Numbered from the stretch's first letter, positions 1-12,109 are shown. The stretch is DNA of 64,000 nt from Strongylocentrotus purpuratus (GCF_000002235.5 NW_022145596.1:4026352-4090351); one strand, 5' to 3'. Numbers and translations: made by a program. The notes: generated from the letters alone by a model not told the origin.

Positions 1-776
1 CTCAATCAAATGCAAAACAAATCCTCTTTCAAACATAACCAACACTGCATTTACACCACTAGAATTCATAAAAAAGAAAAATATAAGAATTGTACATGTA
101 CACTGTACATGTATAGCCATCCAATAGGTAATTACCTTTTTTTTTCTAGTCTGAACATTGTAAACGAAACGTTGTATAGTGAAACACATGTCTAAGCATC
201 GTTTCGAAGAAAAACTTGAAGAAAAAAATAGTCAGTACCCTGCTCTAGTCTGGACATCATATCGTACGAAAATTGTATCACTGACACTGGGTGGGGCTTG
301 TCGTGAGTGCACTCTGAGGATTGGCCTGCTGTCATGTCAACTTACCTCTTCAAAATCAGTTTCTTTATACATCGTGTCTTTAATCGTTGTTGTGTTCTAG
401 TCTGCACACTCCTTTCACTACACAGTGTTTCTTTATAATGTGACTCCATTCAAGCTTTGGATATATATTCTTTAAGTCTGAACATGCTATAAGCAGTGAT
501 ACATGACAGGAAGAGAAAATTATGCGAATTTGGTGGCAGTGAACACATCTAATGAATGTTTTGAGAGTTGATGAGGGGTACATTTCCGTCACTATGCAAA
601 AGTGTAACCTACTTAAGATTCACAATGACCTAGTAATTTCTTCATCCTGTTGCGTTTATAGGTGTGTTAAAGGGAAATCCTACCCTAGTATAAAAGTACT
701 TTGATAGGAAGGAGAAAAATCAGAAAAGTTGACTTGCAAAAGTTTGGATAATATTGGACATAAAGTAAAAAAGTTA
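1..776. other. No gene recognised
   Basis: AT-rich sequence with only short, uncharacteristic open frames. I see no splice-flanked coding block, RNA gene or delimited repeat. Confidence 0.5.
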
Positions 777-1316
777 TTAAAGGTACTATGTCCCCTCTTG
801 CAGCCAACCTCAAATGCTGTAGAACTTTGCAGGAATTATGAACATGTCATGTATGTCCTCTCTGTGAAATTTAAACGTTAGCAGTGTCCTCGTATTCAAA
901 TTATGCAAGGAAACCTGTTTACTTGCTAGACTTCACTGTCAGACACTATTGAGTGACTGACTGGCCTTTTTTCTTCTCTGGTAATAACATACATGAAAAG
1001 AGTTGTAAAGGGTACATGAACATTTGTCTACATCAATAACCCACTTCTTGTGATGGCCAAGATTAAACTGATTGAATCTTTGCGCAGCATAAAACGTATG
1101 ACCATTCGGTACAATTGTCTGAAAATCAAGACTATTACTTTTGGGCTCTATAGCCCTAAAGTCGATTTGACAACTAATAGTCGTTATTTTCCCACTTGAA
1201 GACATTTTCAAGCCCCACCTTTTTTAGCGAAGTTCTTAATTAGTATTATCTTTCAAATGCAGTTGGAATTCAACTTTTTCATTTTTTGGCCTGCAAATGG
1301 GACATAGTACCTTTAA
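777..1316. mobile_element. TTAA-flanked MITE, longer copy (540 bp)
   Basis: Both ends read TTAAAGGTACTATGTCCC when each is read inwards, so the element has terminal inverted repeats of about 28 bp with TTAA at each border. The interior has no intact gene; the 90-codon open frame on the minus strand is just element sequence. The right ~140 bp is nearly identical, in reverse orientation, to the short copy at 13490-13674. TTAA duplication is typical of piggyBac and Kolobok transposons; which one mobilised it cannot be told. Confidence 0.85.
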
Positions 1317-2837
1317 TTAAAAAAGTTTGTAATCACTAAATTCACTACATATGGGAATTTCAAATTAGCTGAATCTGGATCACTATGAAGTAGCACTTGT
1401 CACTTGTCAGTCAACCTTTCCCTTTGACTAAATGTCATTTTTTTCTCCAAAATGTATGGCTCAGAAGGGCCCTTTTCTTTTGAGAGCACCTTTACTATAT
1501 GCTACCAATAAACTATTTTGAGTACCGTAGTGTCCGAAGGTTGGAATCGCTTCAAAGAAAAACAAAAATTAATGACATTTTTGTACACAACATACAGTAG
1601 AGATGTCCATGCATACATCACAATCCCCTGACCAAATTGCCAATTTGAGAGTTTGGCTGCGCACATAAATTTGAAAGAAAGTTTTGTAATGGTCATAACA
1701 AGAAGGGACTTAGATTTTGAATGTGCATGTAGATTTCTAAATGGAATATGATATTTATGTACTTAAGCCATAAGATACATGGAGACTGATAACAGTGGAA
1801 AGAGGAGGATTTTAAATTAAATTCTTGCTTGATCAGGGAGCCAATGCAAATTATGTAGGACAGGAGTATATGTGGGAAAGTGTGTGTGACTAGTCTTGCA
1901 GCTGAAATTTGAAATTGTTGTAGCTTGTTACAGTATAATTACATGAATTACAAAAGAAGGCTATTAATGTACATGAGTAAATTTGGGACGTATTAAAAAA
2001 TGGACAAGTATTTCTGCCATTTTGGGGGTCAAGATTTTTTCTGATAGAGCTGATTGTATGAAGTGCAAAGGGAGCACATTTTACATCAAAGTCTTACATC
2101 TGGTAAAAATTAAAAATACACCAAGGTTCCTTGCCAATAAAACAGGATTGATATTCATATCATCAAAATGGAAATGTGCTATGGGAAAATATGATTAGTA
2201 ATGATTTGTGAAATGGAGGATTTCTATTTTATCTTCATTCAATTTAAGTCCATTTCTGCATGTAGTTGCATCAGATGTTAATGTCTTTAACACACTTTGA
2301 AGTCCATCGATAAGGCCATCAAACATCTCCTGTTACTTCAAGGTAACATTGGTAAGATTAAATTACTTTGGAACCATCAATATGCATCTAAATCATGCAA
2401 CAGATTTTGACTCAACTGTAAATTAAATACCCCACCAATAGGGTTTATGTACATGTACATACAGTAAGCATCGAATGCCTAGATTTAGGGTGAGGGATAG
2501 TTACGAAACTGAAGTCTTTAGATTAAGCTTCAATAGTAAAACGTTGGTTGTCCTAAGACATCAACTCTTGTGATGGGGTATTCTAAAGTTGTTCAGAGAT
2601 TTTATAGGGTTGAACAATATCTTCAAATAGCATCACAAAAGCTTACATCAGTCTCAGATGAAGTCAGCTGACATAACAAATATTATGTCCGATACCTGCA
2701 AATTAAATGTTAATCATCTTAAATACTTCTATACTTGGTAACACTAACATAACGGAAACCAAATTGCCAAGTTATCATTATTTATAATGATATAAATAGA
2801 TATCCATGTCAAAATGTATTTTCTTTGGTCTGTTTAC
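1317..2837. other. No gene recognised; probable intron or flank of the 2838-3005 exon gene
   Basis: AT-rich DNA without a convincing coding block. If the exon at 2838-3005 is real, transcription on the minus strand continues into this stretch, but no further exon could be identified. Confidence 0.4.
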
Positions 2838-3005
2838 CTCTGAGATAGGAGCTATTTCCCGTCACCTCAGCAACCCTCCTCAACTGTTGCTGGAGATGAT
2901 GTAATTCTACTGCCCTTGCTTGGTTCTGTCTCTCTGTACTTTGAAGTCTGTTCCGCAGTTCTTCCAGGCGGCTCTCATAGGACTGGTAGTTACCATCCAT
3001 TTCAC
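2838..3005 (-). CDS. Candidate internal exon of a coiled-coil protein gene
   Basis: On the minus strand a pyrimidine-rich tract ending TTTCCTGTAG precedes a 168-bp open block that ends TCAGAG before a GTAAAC donor. The block is in phase 1-1 and reads through without a stop. It encodes about 55 residues starting near MDGNYQSYESRLEELRNRLQ and rich in E, R, Q and L with heptad spacing, so a coiled coil is likely. A methionine six bases into the exon has a good context (GAA before ATGG) and could be the true start if the upstream exon is non-coding; a consensus donor (CG|GTAAGTAG, minus strand) at about 4369 could end such a 5' exon. I do not recognise the protein. Exon size, both splice sites and codon content support it, but no second coding exon was found. 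Confidence 0.45.
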
Positions 3006-3130
3006 CTACAGGAAACATGAGGAGAAAATATGAAATATAATTAAAAGGAAGGTTAAAACTTAAAAGCAAAGTTCAGACTTCAGTGAGCTTTCAGAACGCC
3101 GTCCCTGGGTCGGGTGCGTCATTTCTTTAG

Positions 3131-3300
3131 CTAGTTAAACCTGCGCATGGGCTCATGGTAACCGTTAGGGTTAGTGATAGTTATAGTTATAACAATCATG
3201 CAAACCAACCTTTCGTTAACCTATCGTTAGTTCAATCGGTAAGGACAGTGTAATGTATACGTTGGAGTTGTGGGTTAGAATCTCACTTCTCAGTAGGGTG
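3131..3300 (+). repeat. tRNA-like SINE-related repeat
   Basis: The stretch contains TTAGTTCAATCGGTAAGGAC, resembling a pol III A box, and downstream GGTTAGAATCTC, resembling a B box. The same arrangement, with the preceding AAACCTGCGCATG motif, is inside the element at 24430-24819. It is not a functional tRNA: no acceptor stem or proper anticodon arm can be folded by eye. Confidence 0.55.
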
Positions 3301-4085
3301 TCTGATCGCGCACTCAGTTTTGTGTGCTAAAATCCTTCCCATAGAGATTAAACACATCCCTATTCAGTCCATGTGCATTGCAAAAGTGGTCAATGTTTGT
3401 ATTACCAAAATGAGATTCAAACCAATACTGCTTGTGATCCTGAAGGTGATACTCAAGTTCATACTCAATATGTGAGGTGTCTTATGAAAGAGCAGGTTTT
3501 TCTCCATATTCCCCAAAGGGGCTCACCCCCAAAATTCTAAAAATATCTTGATCAAAACAGCGATTTAAACATCGTTTCCATGGTAACTCAGAGATTTACC
3601 AATTACACGAAGTGAGCCCCCGAGGGAAAAATTGGGTCAGCTGTAAGGAATATCCATGTGCTTATTTTTTCTGTAGTCCCAAGGGATCACGAGCAGTTAC
3701 AGTTTGAAAATACCCTTAGCCTTACTCCACGTTTTGCATATTGTGCTGTGCAGCTTTTGAGCAAAAATTATAACTCGGCGTGTACCACTTTTTTGTCCAT
3801 TCTGACCAAAATGCTATGAATATTGACTAGATTTTGGAGGGCTGTATCTTTGGATAGAAACATTGATGAGTCTCGAAATTTGAAATGTGTAGCTCTGAGT
3901 AAACGATTTTCCCAAATATCCTACCATAATGGTGACAAACGATCAAAGAAAAAGGGAAAATTAAAAAATAGCGATCGTCCAGACACCCTAACTTGCCTAA
4001 ACTAAGTTAGATCTAACTTAGATTAGTCCCTATTCTCATCTCAATCAGTAATTAGACCTAGAATCTAGATCTATTCAGTGTTTTT

Positions 4086-4165
4086 TTTTTTTGGCCTTTA
4101 TAAATAGTGAGGCAAAGCAATAAATAATCAAAGTCTAGTTGTTTGTGACCTCTTTCCAAGTGACG
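4086..4165 (+). repeat. Dispersed repeat fragment (SINE-like tail)
   Basis: GCCTTTATAAATAGTGAGGC and the following ~55 bases (…aaagcaataaataatc…) recur at 24677-24750 inside the tRNA-like element and partly at 9059-9095. It is a repeat family member and not a gene. Confidence 0.6.
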
Positions 4166-4699
4166 TATATAAAAATATCAGCTATAGGTCTAGATCTAAT
4201 TTAAACGTCCGGGGAAAAAAATGTGGCGGGCCGGGTTACCTTAGATTTTGATCATAGCGGAGCGCTATCATCCCTGTCGGGGCACACTCCGGCGTGTTCA
4301 ACCTACGAACCGGCGCGGAACATTTTCCTGCAGAGAATGAGACTAGATCTAGACTACGATCTACTTACCGCTTCGAGACTGCAACAACAGGAGCGAAAAT
4401 GAACCAAAAACAGTCATTAAGAGTAATAGTTTTCCCCTGGATCGTAGCCCCATTTTAAAGTTAAAGAGTACAACTTCGTATTTGAAAGATGGACTATTCA
4501 CAACTTCTCGCAATGGAAATGAAGCCTTTTTTTAGTAGTGTCGCTGTCGCCTTCCTTCCTTCTCACTGCATGCAAGGCAGTACTAGTAGTCCACACGATG
4601 ATTTTCAGATGATCGTACCTGGTGATGGTACGATATTTCCACACTCCATTCAAAAACTCACAGTGATAACAAAATTAAGTGCAACAAATTTTTCTTTTT

Positions 4700-5226
4700 C
4701 TAATTTTCTTCCTACTTTCTTTTCTTCTTCTTCTTTTTTTAAATTCATTATCTTACCGTATAATGTTTTCTTCGTTGTCATAACTCTCAGATTCTTTTCT
4801 TCTTCTTCTCCTTCTTCTATTCTTCTTCTCCTTCTTTCTTCTTCCTTCTTCCTCGTCTTCATTTCTTCTTCTTCGTCTCCTTTTCTTGAATCCTTCCGTT
4901 TACTTCTTTAATTTTTGGATTTTCTTCGTTCCAGAATTTTTGTTACAAAATAATGTATATTAAATTTTTTTTAAAAAGGGGGGATTTTAGATGCCCCGGC
5001 CAAGGCTTGGTCATAATTGGATCATTTCTGGAAGTCTTTCTTCTTCTTCTTCTTCTTCTTCTTCTTCTTCTTCTTCTTCTTCTTCTTCTTCTAGCTTCTT
5101 CTTCTTCTTCTGTTCTTCTTGTTCTTCTTCTCCTTCTCCTTCTCCTTCTTCTTCTTCTTCCTCCTCGCCTCCTCCTCCTCCTCCTCCTTCTTCTTCTTCG
5201 TCTTCTTCTTCTTCTTCTTCTAGGTT

Positions 5227-5257
<31 letters not shown>

Positions 5258-5530
5258 TTCTTCTTCTTCTTCTTCTAGCTTCTTCTTCTTCTTCTGTTCT
5301 TCTTGTTCTCCTTCTCCTTCTCCTTCTCCTTCTCCTTCTTCTATAGCTTCTTCTTCCTCGTCACCTCCTCCTCCTCCTCCTCCTTCTTCTTCTTCGTCTT
5401 CTTCTTCTTCTTCTTCTAGCTTCTTCTTCTTTAAGTTCTTCTTCTTCTGTTCTTCTTGTTCTTCTTCTCTCCTCTTCTTTTTCTTTTCTTCTTTATCTGT
5501 TTCATCTTCTTTTTCTTTTTTTCACAGGGG
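4700..5530. repeat. (TTC)n / pyrimidine-rich microsatellite block
   Basis: TTC/CTT triplets, with CTC, CCT and CTTT variants, run almost unbroken from about 5036 to 5480, preceded by looser pyrimidine-rich sequence from 4700. Two ~200-bp sub-blocks share the same order of interruptions (TAG C, TGTTCTTGTTC, CTC runs, CCTCCT runs), so the block grew partly by segmental duplication. The long poly-Ser, poly-Leu and poly-Phe open frames here are artefacts of the triplet repeat. Confidence 0.9.
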
Positions 5531-5540
5531 GTCGAAGGGG

Positions 5541-6299
5541 GTCGAAGATGAAAAAGAGAAATCGGATGCTGACATGTATTATGTTCACCGTTATAGATGG
5601 CGCTATTCACAACTTTTGTCAGAGGGGCTCAACTCCGCTTCTGCATCCGTCTAGTCATGGGGAAATTTTGGAGGGTCAAAAGTGCATAATACTGCTTCAA
5701 CTTTTTATGTATTTATTTCCCCATTTATCCTCTTTCGAGGGACTTTATTTGTTCATATCATAAAAAACAGCTATTTACAACAACGTTTGTATACATATTT
5801 CATGCGATTGTAACATATCATTATTATGTATAATATTTAAAAAAAACATGAAAGTTATGTGACATAATCACTCATTAAAATAATGAACATATTTGTGTTA
5901 CTTGTTTGTATCGAATTTCTTTTGATTACATTTCATATCAAGATAGGTGCGAATTTCTACCTTTAATTCTTTTATCAAATATACAGCATGTGTCCTGTGC
6001 TTTTCAAGGGGCTTTTCACTTCCAAAACATTTTCTAATATAGTTTCTAGTTTCTACAGATAATAAGCTGAGCAAAGTCTAAAATAAGATTGAAAAGATTC
6101 ATTTCTCTTCTCTCTATTTTATGACCTATCAAAATCATTTTTTCGTTCAAAAAGATTCTTTAATTAAAAAAAGTATCAATTAATTTGGATACAATCTTCC
6201 AAAAAAGCGACACATTCTTACAGGCCAGGAAAAGCTGGTTAGTTGTATTTGCAATCTTCCATTTACATGTATTAGCCAGTGCGAGGGGAGGTTCTTACT
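5541..6299. other. No gene recognised
   Basis: AT-rich, non-repetitive sequence between two low-complexity blocks, with no coding or RNA signal. Confidence 0.5.
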
Positions 6300-6319
6300 G
6301 TTGCCAATTTGTTTAAGCA

Positions 6320-6775
6320 GGGGGGGGGGGGGGGCAGGGGCGTCTCCAAAGGGGGGTGTGGGGTTGTAACACACCCCCCCCCCCCCCCCACCTGTCAGGA
6401 TATTGTCGGTAAAATTGCGCTGCCGTCGGGAAAAAAGAAAAAGGGGGAGGGAAAAAAGAAAAAAAGGGGGAGGGAAAAAGAGAGGGAAAGGGAAAGAAAA
6501 GAAAGAAAGAAAGGGAAAAGAAAAGAAAGAAAGGAAAAGAAAGGAAAGAAAGGAAAAGAAAGGAAAGAAAAGAGAAGAAAGAAAGAGAAAAAAAAAAAGA
6601 GGGAGGAGAAAAGAGAAAAAAGAGAAGAAAAAAAAGAGAAAAGAGAAAAAAAAGAAAGAAAAGGGGAGGGGAAGAAAAAAGAGAAAAGGGAAACAAAAGA
6701 AACGGGGGTGAAAGAAAGGAGAGAGAGGGGATGTAACTGTAAGAGCCTGAGAGAGGAGGAGTGGGGGTAAAAGAG
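6320..6775. repeat. Poly-G/poly-C plus GA-rich strand-asymmetric block
   Basis: A 14-base G run (6321-6334) is followed by GGGGTGTGGGGTTG, a 17-base C run, and then about 290 bases made almost only of A and G (about 6428-6720). The layout, with C/G runs followed by ATTGCG…GCCG and a purine tract, resembles monomers of the compound satellite at 22000-23800. Confidence 0.8.
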
Positions 6776-6924
6776 AGAGGGGTTGTTGTTGGGTGGAGTC
6801 GTCTCGTCGAGGGAGCAAGAAAGACACGGGTAAATATGTTGCTGTGTCGGGTCAGATGTGTCGGTATTCTTGCTCGATCCTCGTGTACTATATCAATGCA
6901 GAAGTTTGAAGTTGGTGAGATGTA

Positions 6925-8515
6925 TATGTCGTTCGGCCGACAAGTTTTTTTTTCCTAGGAACTGTGACTTTTTATCCGCTGTGACGACTTCGAGAGTGAC
7001 TAGAACTACAATACTTGCATTTTCTCGAAGTTTCACTTTCCTATAATATCAGCTAAAGAAATCGGAGGTTCAAAATTTTCTGGGAAACTAAATTCAAACA
7101 AGGATTAAGAGTCAACAAAGGTAAGACAAATCGTCTTCCTTTCTCTATATTTTGATGAAACGACAAAAATTCCGCGCTTCGCGCAAGAGGGGAAAACTTC
7201 ATTTAGACGAGTCGAGAACGGTACAACGAATCGTCTCCTTTCTCTAATAATTTAAGGAAATGTCAAAGCTTCCGCGATTTGCGCGGGAGGGGGGGGGGGG
7301 ACTGAATTAAGATAGGGAGTAAGAGTCGAGAACAGTACAACGAATCGTTTGCTTTCTCTCATAATTTAAGGAAACGTTCAATCTTCCGCGCTTCGCACGG
7401 GAGGAGGGAAACTGAATTCAGACAAATCTTAGAGTTAAGAGTCGTGAACGGTACAACGAATCGTCTGTTTCTCTAATAATTTATGTTCCGCGCTTCGCGC
7501 GAGAGGGGGGGGGGAATTAATTCACTGACAAATAGGGCTTATTAAGAGTCGAAAACGGTACAACGAATCGTCTGATTTCTCTAATAATTTAAGGAAACGT
7601 CAAAGCTTCCGCGCTTCGCGCGAGAGGGGGAAACTGAATTCAGATAAATAGGGCTTGATAAGAGTCGAAAACGGTGCAACGAATCGTCTTCTTTCTATAA
7701 TAATTAAATCAAACGTCTAAGCTTTTCGCGCTTTGCGCGGGAAGGGGGAAACTGAATTTAGACCAGGATTAAGAGTCGAATACGGTACAACGAATCGTCT
7801 TCTTTCTCTAATAATTTAATAAAACGTAAAAACTTCCGCGCTTCGCGAGGGGGGGGGGAACTTCATTCAAACAAGGATTAGAGTCGAGCACGGTTCAACG
7901 AATCGTCTACTTTCTCTAGTAATTTAATGAATCGTCAAAACTTCCGCGCTTCGCGCGGGAGGGGGAAAAACTTAATTCAGATAAGGATTAAGAGTCGAGA
8001 AATATACAACGAATCGTCTGCTTTTTCTCGTAATTTAATGAAACGTCAAAGCTTCTGCGCTTTGCGCGGGAGGGGGAGAAACTTCATTCAGACAAGGATT
8101 AAGAGTCGAGCACGGTACAGCAAATCGTCGTCTTTTTATTATTATTTAATGAAACATCGAAGCTTTCGCGCTTCGCGCGAGAGGGGGGGGGGGGGGGGGG
8201 TGGGGGGGGGGGGACTTCATTCAGACATGGATGAACAGTCGAGAACGGTACAATAAATCGTCTTCTTCGCGCGGGAGGCCTATCAACCACACGCGCGCTC
8301 TTTAAGTGATTCGCTTGCTCACTACCGCCCCTCCCTAAAATAAGATCCTAGCTCCGCGCCTGCATTAAAATATATAGCTACGATGCTGACTAAGTTTACT
8401 AAAAAATTCGTATATTTATGTCGTCGAGGAAAATGATCATTTGCGCATACGCAAGTACTATAGATAGTTCATAGGAAAAAACAATTTAGCCTTTGGGCCC
8501 CGGGTATAAGAGCAC
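6925..8515 (+). mobile_element. Satellite-bearing repeat element, plus-strand copy
   Basis: The left flank (CGGCCGAC…GACTTTTTATC, 6928-6975) and the right flank (8295-8510: CTCTTTAAGTGATTCGCTTG, AAGATCCTAGCTCCGCGCCT, CAATTTAGCCTTTGGGCCCC) are both found in reverse order and orientation at 25010-25620, in each case enclosing ~110-bp satellite monomers. This makes satellite plus flanks one mobile unit. No transposase gene is present and termini are not exactly fixed. Non-autonomous elements with a minisatellite core (Helitron-related and others) are known in marine invertebrates; the class here is undetermined. Confidence 0.65.
7080..8280 (+). repeat. ~110-bp GC-palindrome satellite array, about 11 monomers
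   Basis: Each monomer holds TTCCGCGCTTCGCGCG with a G-run, then CTGAATTCAGACAAGGATTA, AGAGTCGAGAACGGTACAAC, GAATCGTCTTCTTTCTCTAA and TAATTTAATGAAACGTCAAA. Monomers vary in G-run length (4 to about 18) and by point changes. Open frames over the array are meaningless. Confidence 0.92.
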
Positions 8516-9684
8516 ATTTTGTTTTCCCCCTAAAATTTGAAGATTTGACGGATCGTTTCGTTGGGGGTAGGGTCACCTATTTTAGATCAACCATTAGCAC
8601 ATTTTTTTTTCTTCTTCTCCAAAACACACACACAACCCCCAACCCCCCCCCCCCATGTGTTCGCACCTGACCCTCCCTCCTCCACCCCTCCCCTCCCCCA
8701 TCCAACCACCTTACCCATGCTGTCATTTTGGTATTGACTTATTATTTATTTAATTCCCCTCCTCCTCCTCTTTCTATCGTAAACCATTTTTCATACTGCA
8801 TTACTTTAGTCTTTCCCGCTCTTTTATTACTTTCCCGCTTTCTAAACAAAGTATTTTGGTACAAATCAGTTTAGAAAACATAGTGAAGTAATGAATTTAC
8901 AATAACAATCGATACTTTAAAAATGAGAATACTATACAAACTTGATATTTCATTCATGATTTTTGTTACAGTATTCCGAAATGTATTTCTAGACCTTATT
9001 GATCCGTAATCCATTTCAAAATTCACTGCCCACAAAAGACAATGAAAATTAGCCTTGTGTCGCAAAGCAATAAATAATATAAGTCTGTGTGCAGCTCTAG
9101 CAATCCAAAAAATATCGCGACGGGTAGACCAGGAGTTGAGCCCCCCCCCCCCCCCCCAACTCAGTGTTATTTAGGGTACGCATAATTATGCGTGTTTCCA
9201 GCGACCCCCCTCCCCTTTCAGCAAAAGTCCGGTGTGTAAAGTCAATACGGGTCGACCTTTTTCTTTTGTTACGAGCCGGAGAGTTTGGGAACACGCATCC
9301 GTTCACGGAGTGGGGGAGGGGGGGGGGGGAGGTGAGACATCTCTAGTTGTTCGCACACACAGTCTTATTTGACCGAAGTGGCTAAACAGTTGTGTAATTT
9401 AAATGTACGCCGCCCGTCCTAATTTAAGGATCACGCCATCTTTTGCTGGCGTTGGTATGGTGGAGTTCCGAATTAAATCGGCCAGATTCTGGACTACAAC
9501 AATAAGGCCTTTGTATTATCCTTTGGTGCCAAAACATGGGTCGGTCGGTCGGAAATCTTCTTCTTTAAAAAAAAGAATTATTTATTTTTCTCTCTCTTTT
9601 GGCTGACGGTTTTTAATGCTTTGATATACATATTTTTGTTATAAATAACGGTAAAAAGATTTTTTGGTCGGTCGCAAAGGGCTT
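8516..9684. other. No gene; C-rich tracts and decayed repeat pieces
   Basis: Poly-C/poly-G runs at about 8646-8654, 9141-9157 and 9309-9329, a CTCC-rich stretch, a repeat fragment near 9059-9095 shared with 4086-4165, and GGTCGGTCGG motifs (9540-9550, 9665-9675) like the flank of the satellite element at 25600. No coding signal. Confidence 0.5.
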
Positions 9685-10725
9685 TTATGTTTCATTAAAT
9701 CATTAGAGAAAGAAGACGATTCGTATCACCATTCTCGACTCTTAATTCTTGTATGAATTCAGTCCCGTCCACCCCCTTCCTGCGTGAGGCGCGGAAGCTT
9801 TGACATTTCCTTAAAATTATTAAAGAAAGAAGACGATTCGTATTACCATTCTCGACTCTTAATTCTTGTATGAATTCAGTCCCACCCACCCCCCCCCCCC
9901 TCCTGCGTGAGGCGCGGAAGCTTTGACGTTTTATTAAATTATTAGAGAAAGAAGACGATTCGTATTACCATTCTCGACTCTTAATTCTTGTATGAATTCA
10001 GTCCCACCCACCCCCCCCCCCCCCCTCCTGCGTGAGGCGCGGAAGCTTTGACGTGTTATTAAATTATTAGAGAAAGAAGACGATTCGTATTACCATTCTC
10101 GACTCTTAATTCTTGTATGAATTCAGTCCCACCCACCACCCCCTTCCTGCGTGAGGCGCGGAAGCTTTGACGTTTTATTAAATTATTAGAGAAAGAAGAC
10201 GATTCGTATTACCATTCTCGACTCTTAATTCTTGTATGAATTCAGTCCCACCCACCACTCCCTCCTGCGTGAGGCGCGGAAGCTTTGACGTTTTATTAAA
10301 TTATTAGAGAAAGAAGACGATTCGTATTACCATTCTCGACTCTTAATTCTTGTATGAATTCAGTCCCACCCACCACTCCCTCCTGCGTGAGGCGCGGAAG
10401 CTTTGACGATTTATTAAATTATTAGAGAAAGAAGATGATTCGTATTACCATTCTCGACTCTTAATTCTGGTATGAATTCAGTCCCACCCACCCCCTCCTC
10501 CGTGAGGCGCGGAAGCTTTGACGTTTTATTAAATTATTAGAGAAAGAAGACGATTCGTATTACCATTTTCGACTCTTAATTCTTGTATGAATTCAGTCCC
10601 ACCCACCCCCCCCCTTCTGCGTGAGGCGCGGAAGCTTTGACGTTTCCTTAAAATTATTAAAGAAAGAAGACGATTCGTTGTACCGATCTCGACTCTTTAT
10701 TCTTGTCTGAATTTCAAAAAAAAAT
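9685..10725 (-). repeat. Same satellite, minus-strand array of about 9 monomers
   Basis: The motif GAGGCGCGGAAGCTTTGAC recurs at 9786, 9909, 10034, 10153, 10271, 10389, 10504 and 10623, giving a period of 115-125 bp. Adjacent monomers differ mainly in C-run length, so this array is more homogenised than the one at 7080-8280. The family palindrome is eroded here (TGCGTGAGGCGCGG). Confidence 0.92.
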
Positions 10726-10844
10726 TGTCCGCTCCTTTTTCTTCCTACGTGCTCTTCTTTTTCTCTCCTCTTTTTTTTTGGCCGGTGTTTTTTATTTTGG
10801 GGGGCGCCCCCACCGCCCCATGGCAAGGCGTCTGCGGTCAGATG

Positions 10845-11110
10845 GACATATTTTGATACCTTGTCCGCTCCCGGAAACTCAGGGGATTAAGGCAATAAAT
10901 TACGGTCAGACAAGCATTCAGGGGCCCGTCTTATGGGCCCTGGTGAAGACCAGCGGGCGGAGCCCCCAGAAGCTCAGGGGTTTAGGCATTAAATTATCGT
11001 CATATTATAATCCAGGGGTCCGCCTTAGGGCCCTACGCGGGGTCCAGGGGGCAGATCCCCCGGAAGCTCAGGGGTTTTAGGCATTTGATTACGGTCAGAT
11101 GCATGGGTGT
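10845..11110 (+). repeat. G-rich ~85-bp tandem repeat (3 units)
   Basis: Three degenerate units carry AAGCTCAGGGG(TTT)AGGCA, TTACGGTCAGA and CCAGGGGGCAGATCCCCC-like hairpins. Related single or double units occur at 28600-28760 and 62590-62690, inverted or direct. It is non-coding. Confidence 0.7.
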
Positions 11111-11500
11111 CGATCCCGGGGGATGGGGGGATATATCCCCCCCCCAATATTTCAGGTGGGGGGGATGGCCTGTACAATCATCCCCCCCCCCCAATAATTC
11201 ACCATCAAAAAAAAAATCAAGAGAAAAATTAATGATGAGAGCCCGATGAGAGTAGTTAATGGTTATTACTCGCAAGATGACCATCAATATACACATTTTG
11301 CTATCTCATTTTCATAATACATACATAATATACGAAGTAAATGAGACAACCATTATGTGAGACATTTGAATTCTCGCTCATACAGCTTCATCTTTGATGA
11401 ATTTATTCAATTTGTTCAATCAACAGCATCATAGAAATGCAATGCGCCAAATGTAAAGACGCAGCGTTAAAAAGCAACAAGCTAAATGTTAAGCACGACA

Positions 11501-12109
11501 GTGGCGGATCCAGGGGGGGGCCCCCCCCCCCCTTGAGAAAAAATCATGTAAAATCACGAGATTTTTACCTTTTTGGGGGGTTGGGCCCCCCCCCCCCCCC
11601 CTGGCGCTCAAGGGGGGGGGGGGTGCAAATTTAAAAAAAAAAAATTGTGCTCTGGAAGCTCCCGATCCCCGCCGTTCCGCGGGCCCTGACATGTAGGCAC
11701 CTCAAGAAGCATATTTCTTGCCTGGCTGTAAATTTAGGAATTTGTCATTTTACAACAAACGCATACAAAATATAATTTACTAAAAAATGAGGAAAAATCT
11801 CGGAAAATTATGTCATTTCAGCATTATGTGTAAACCACCGTAACGGTTATGGAATCAGAAATAAACCCCTCCCCGATCAAGACGCCAGTGCCCCGCCCCC
11901 CCCCCCCCGATCTACATTTTGTTGGCGGAAAAATTGCAACTTCCCCTACTTTTCTTCTCTCCCTTTCTTTTCTCTTTCCTTTCTCTCCACATTTTTTTTT
12001 TTTTTGCCCCGGAAATTGGAAAAATGACGTCGTCAGTTTATTTCGTTCAGTGGCTTGGCTTCGTTCCCCAGGGGGGGGGGGCGGCCCCCCCCCCCCCTGG
12101 GCCCGCCAC
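11501..12109. mobile_element. TIR element ending CAGTGGCGG (609 bp)
   Basis: The left end reads CAGTGGCGGATCCAGGGGGG and the right end, on the other strand, CAGTGGCGGGCCCAGGGGGG. The interior includes a second poly-G/C pair, a segment (TTCCGCGGGCCCTGACATGT, about 11676-11695) repeated inverted near 28470, and a monomer of the compound satellite (11890-12010, minus). No gene and no clear target duplication; it may be a nest of elements. Confidence 0.55.

Noticed and set aside
4953..5654. 233-codon poly-Leu/Ser/Phe open frame
   Set aside because: Product of the (TTC)n repeat read in one frame. Other frames give poly-Ser and poly-Phe of similar length.
6180..6827. 215-codon Phe/Leu/Ser/Pro-rich minus-strand frame
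   Set aside because: It is the complement of a GA-only tract. Composition explains the absence of stops.
7080..8280. CRISPR-like array
   Set aside because: The sequence is eukaryotic, and the units are contiguous satellite monomers with no unique spacers.
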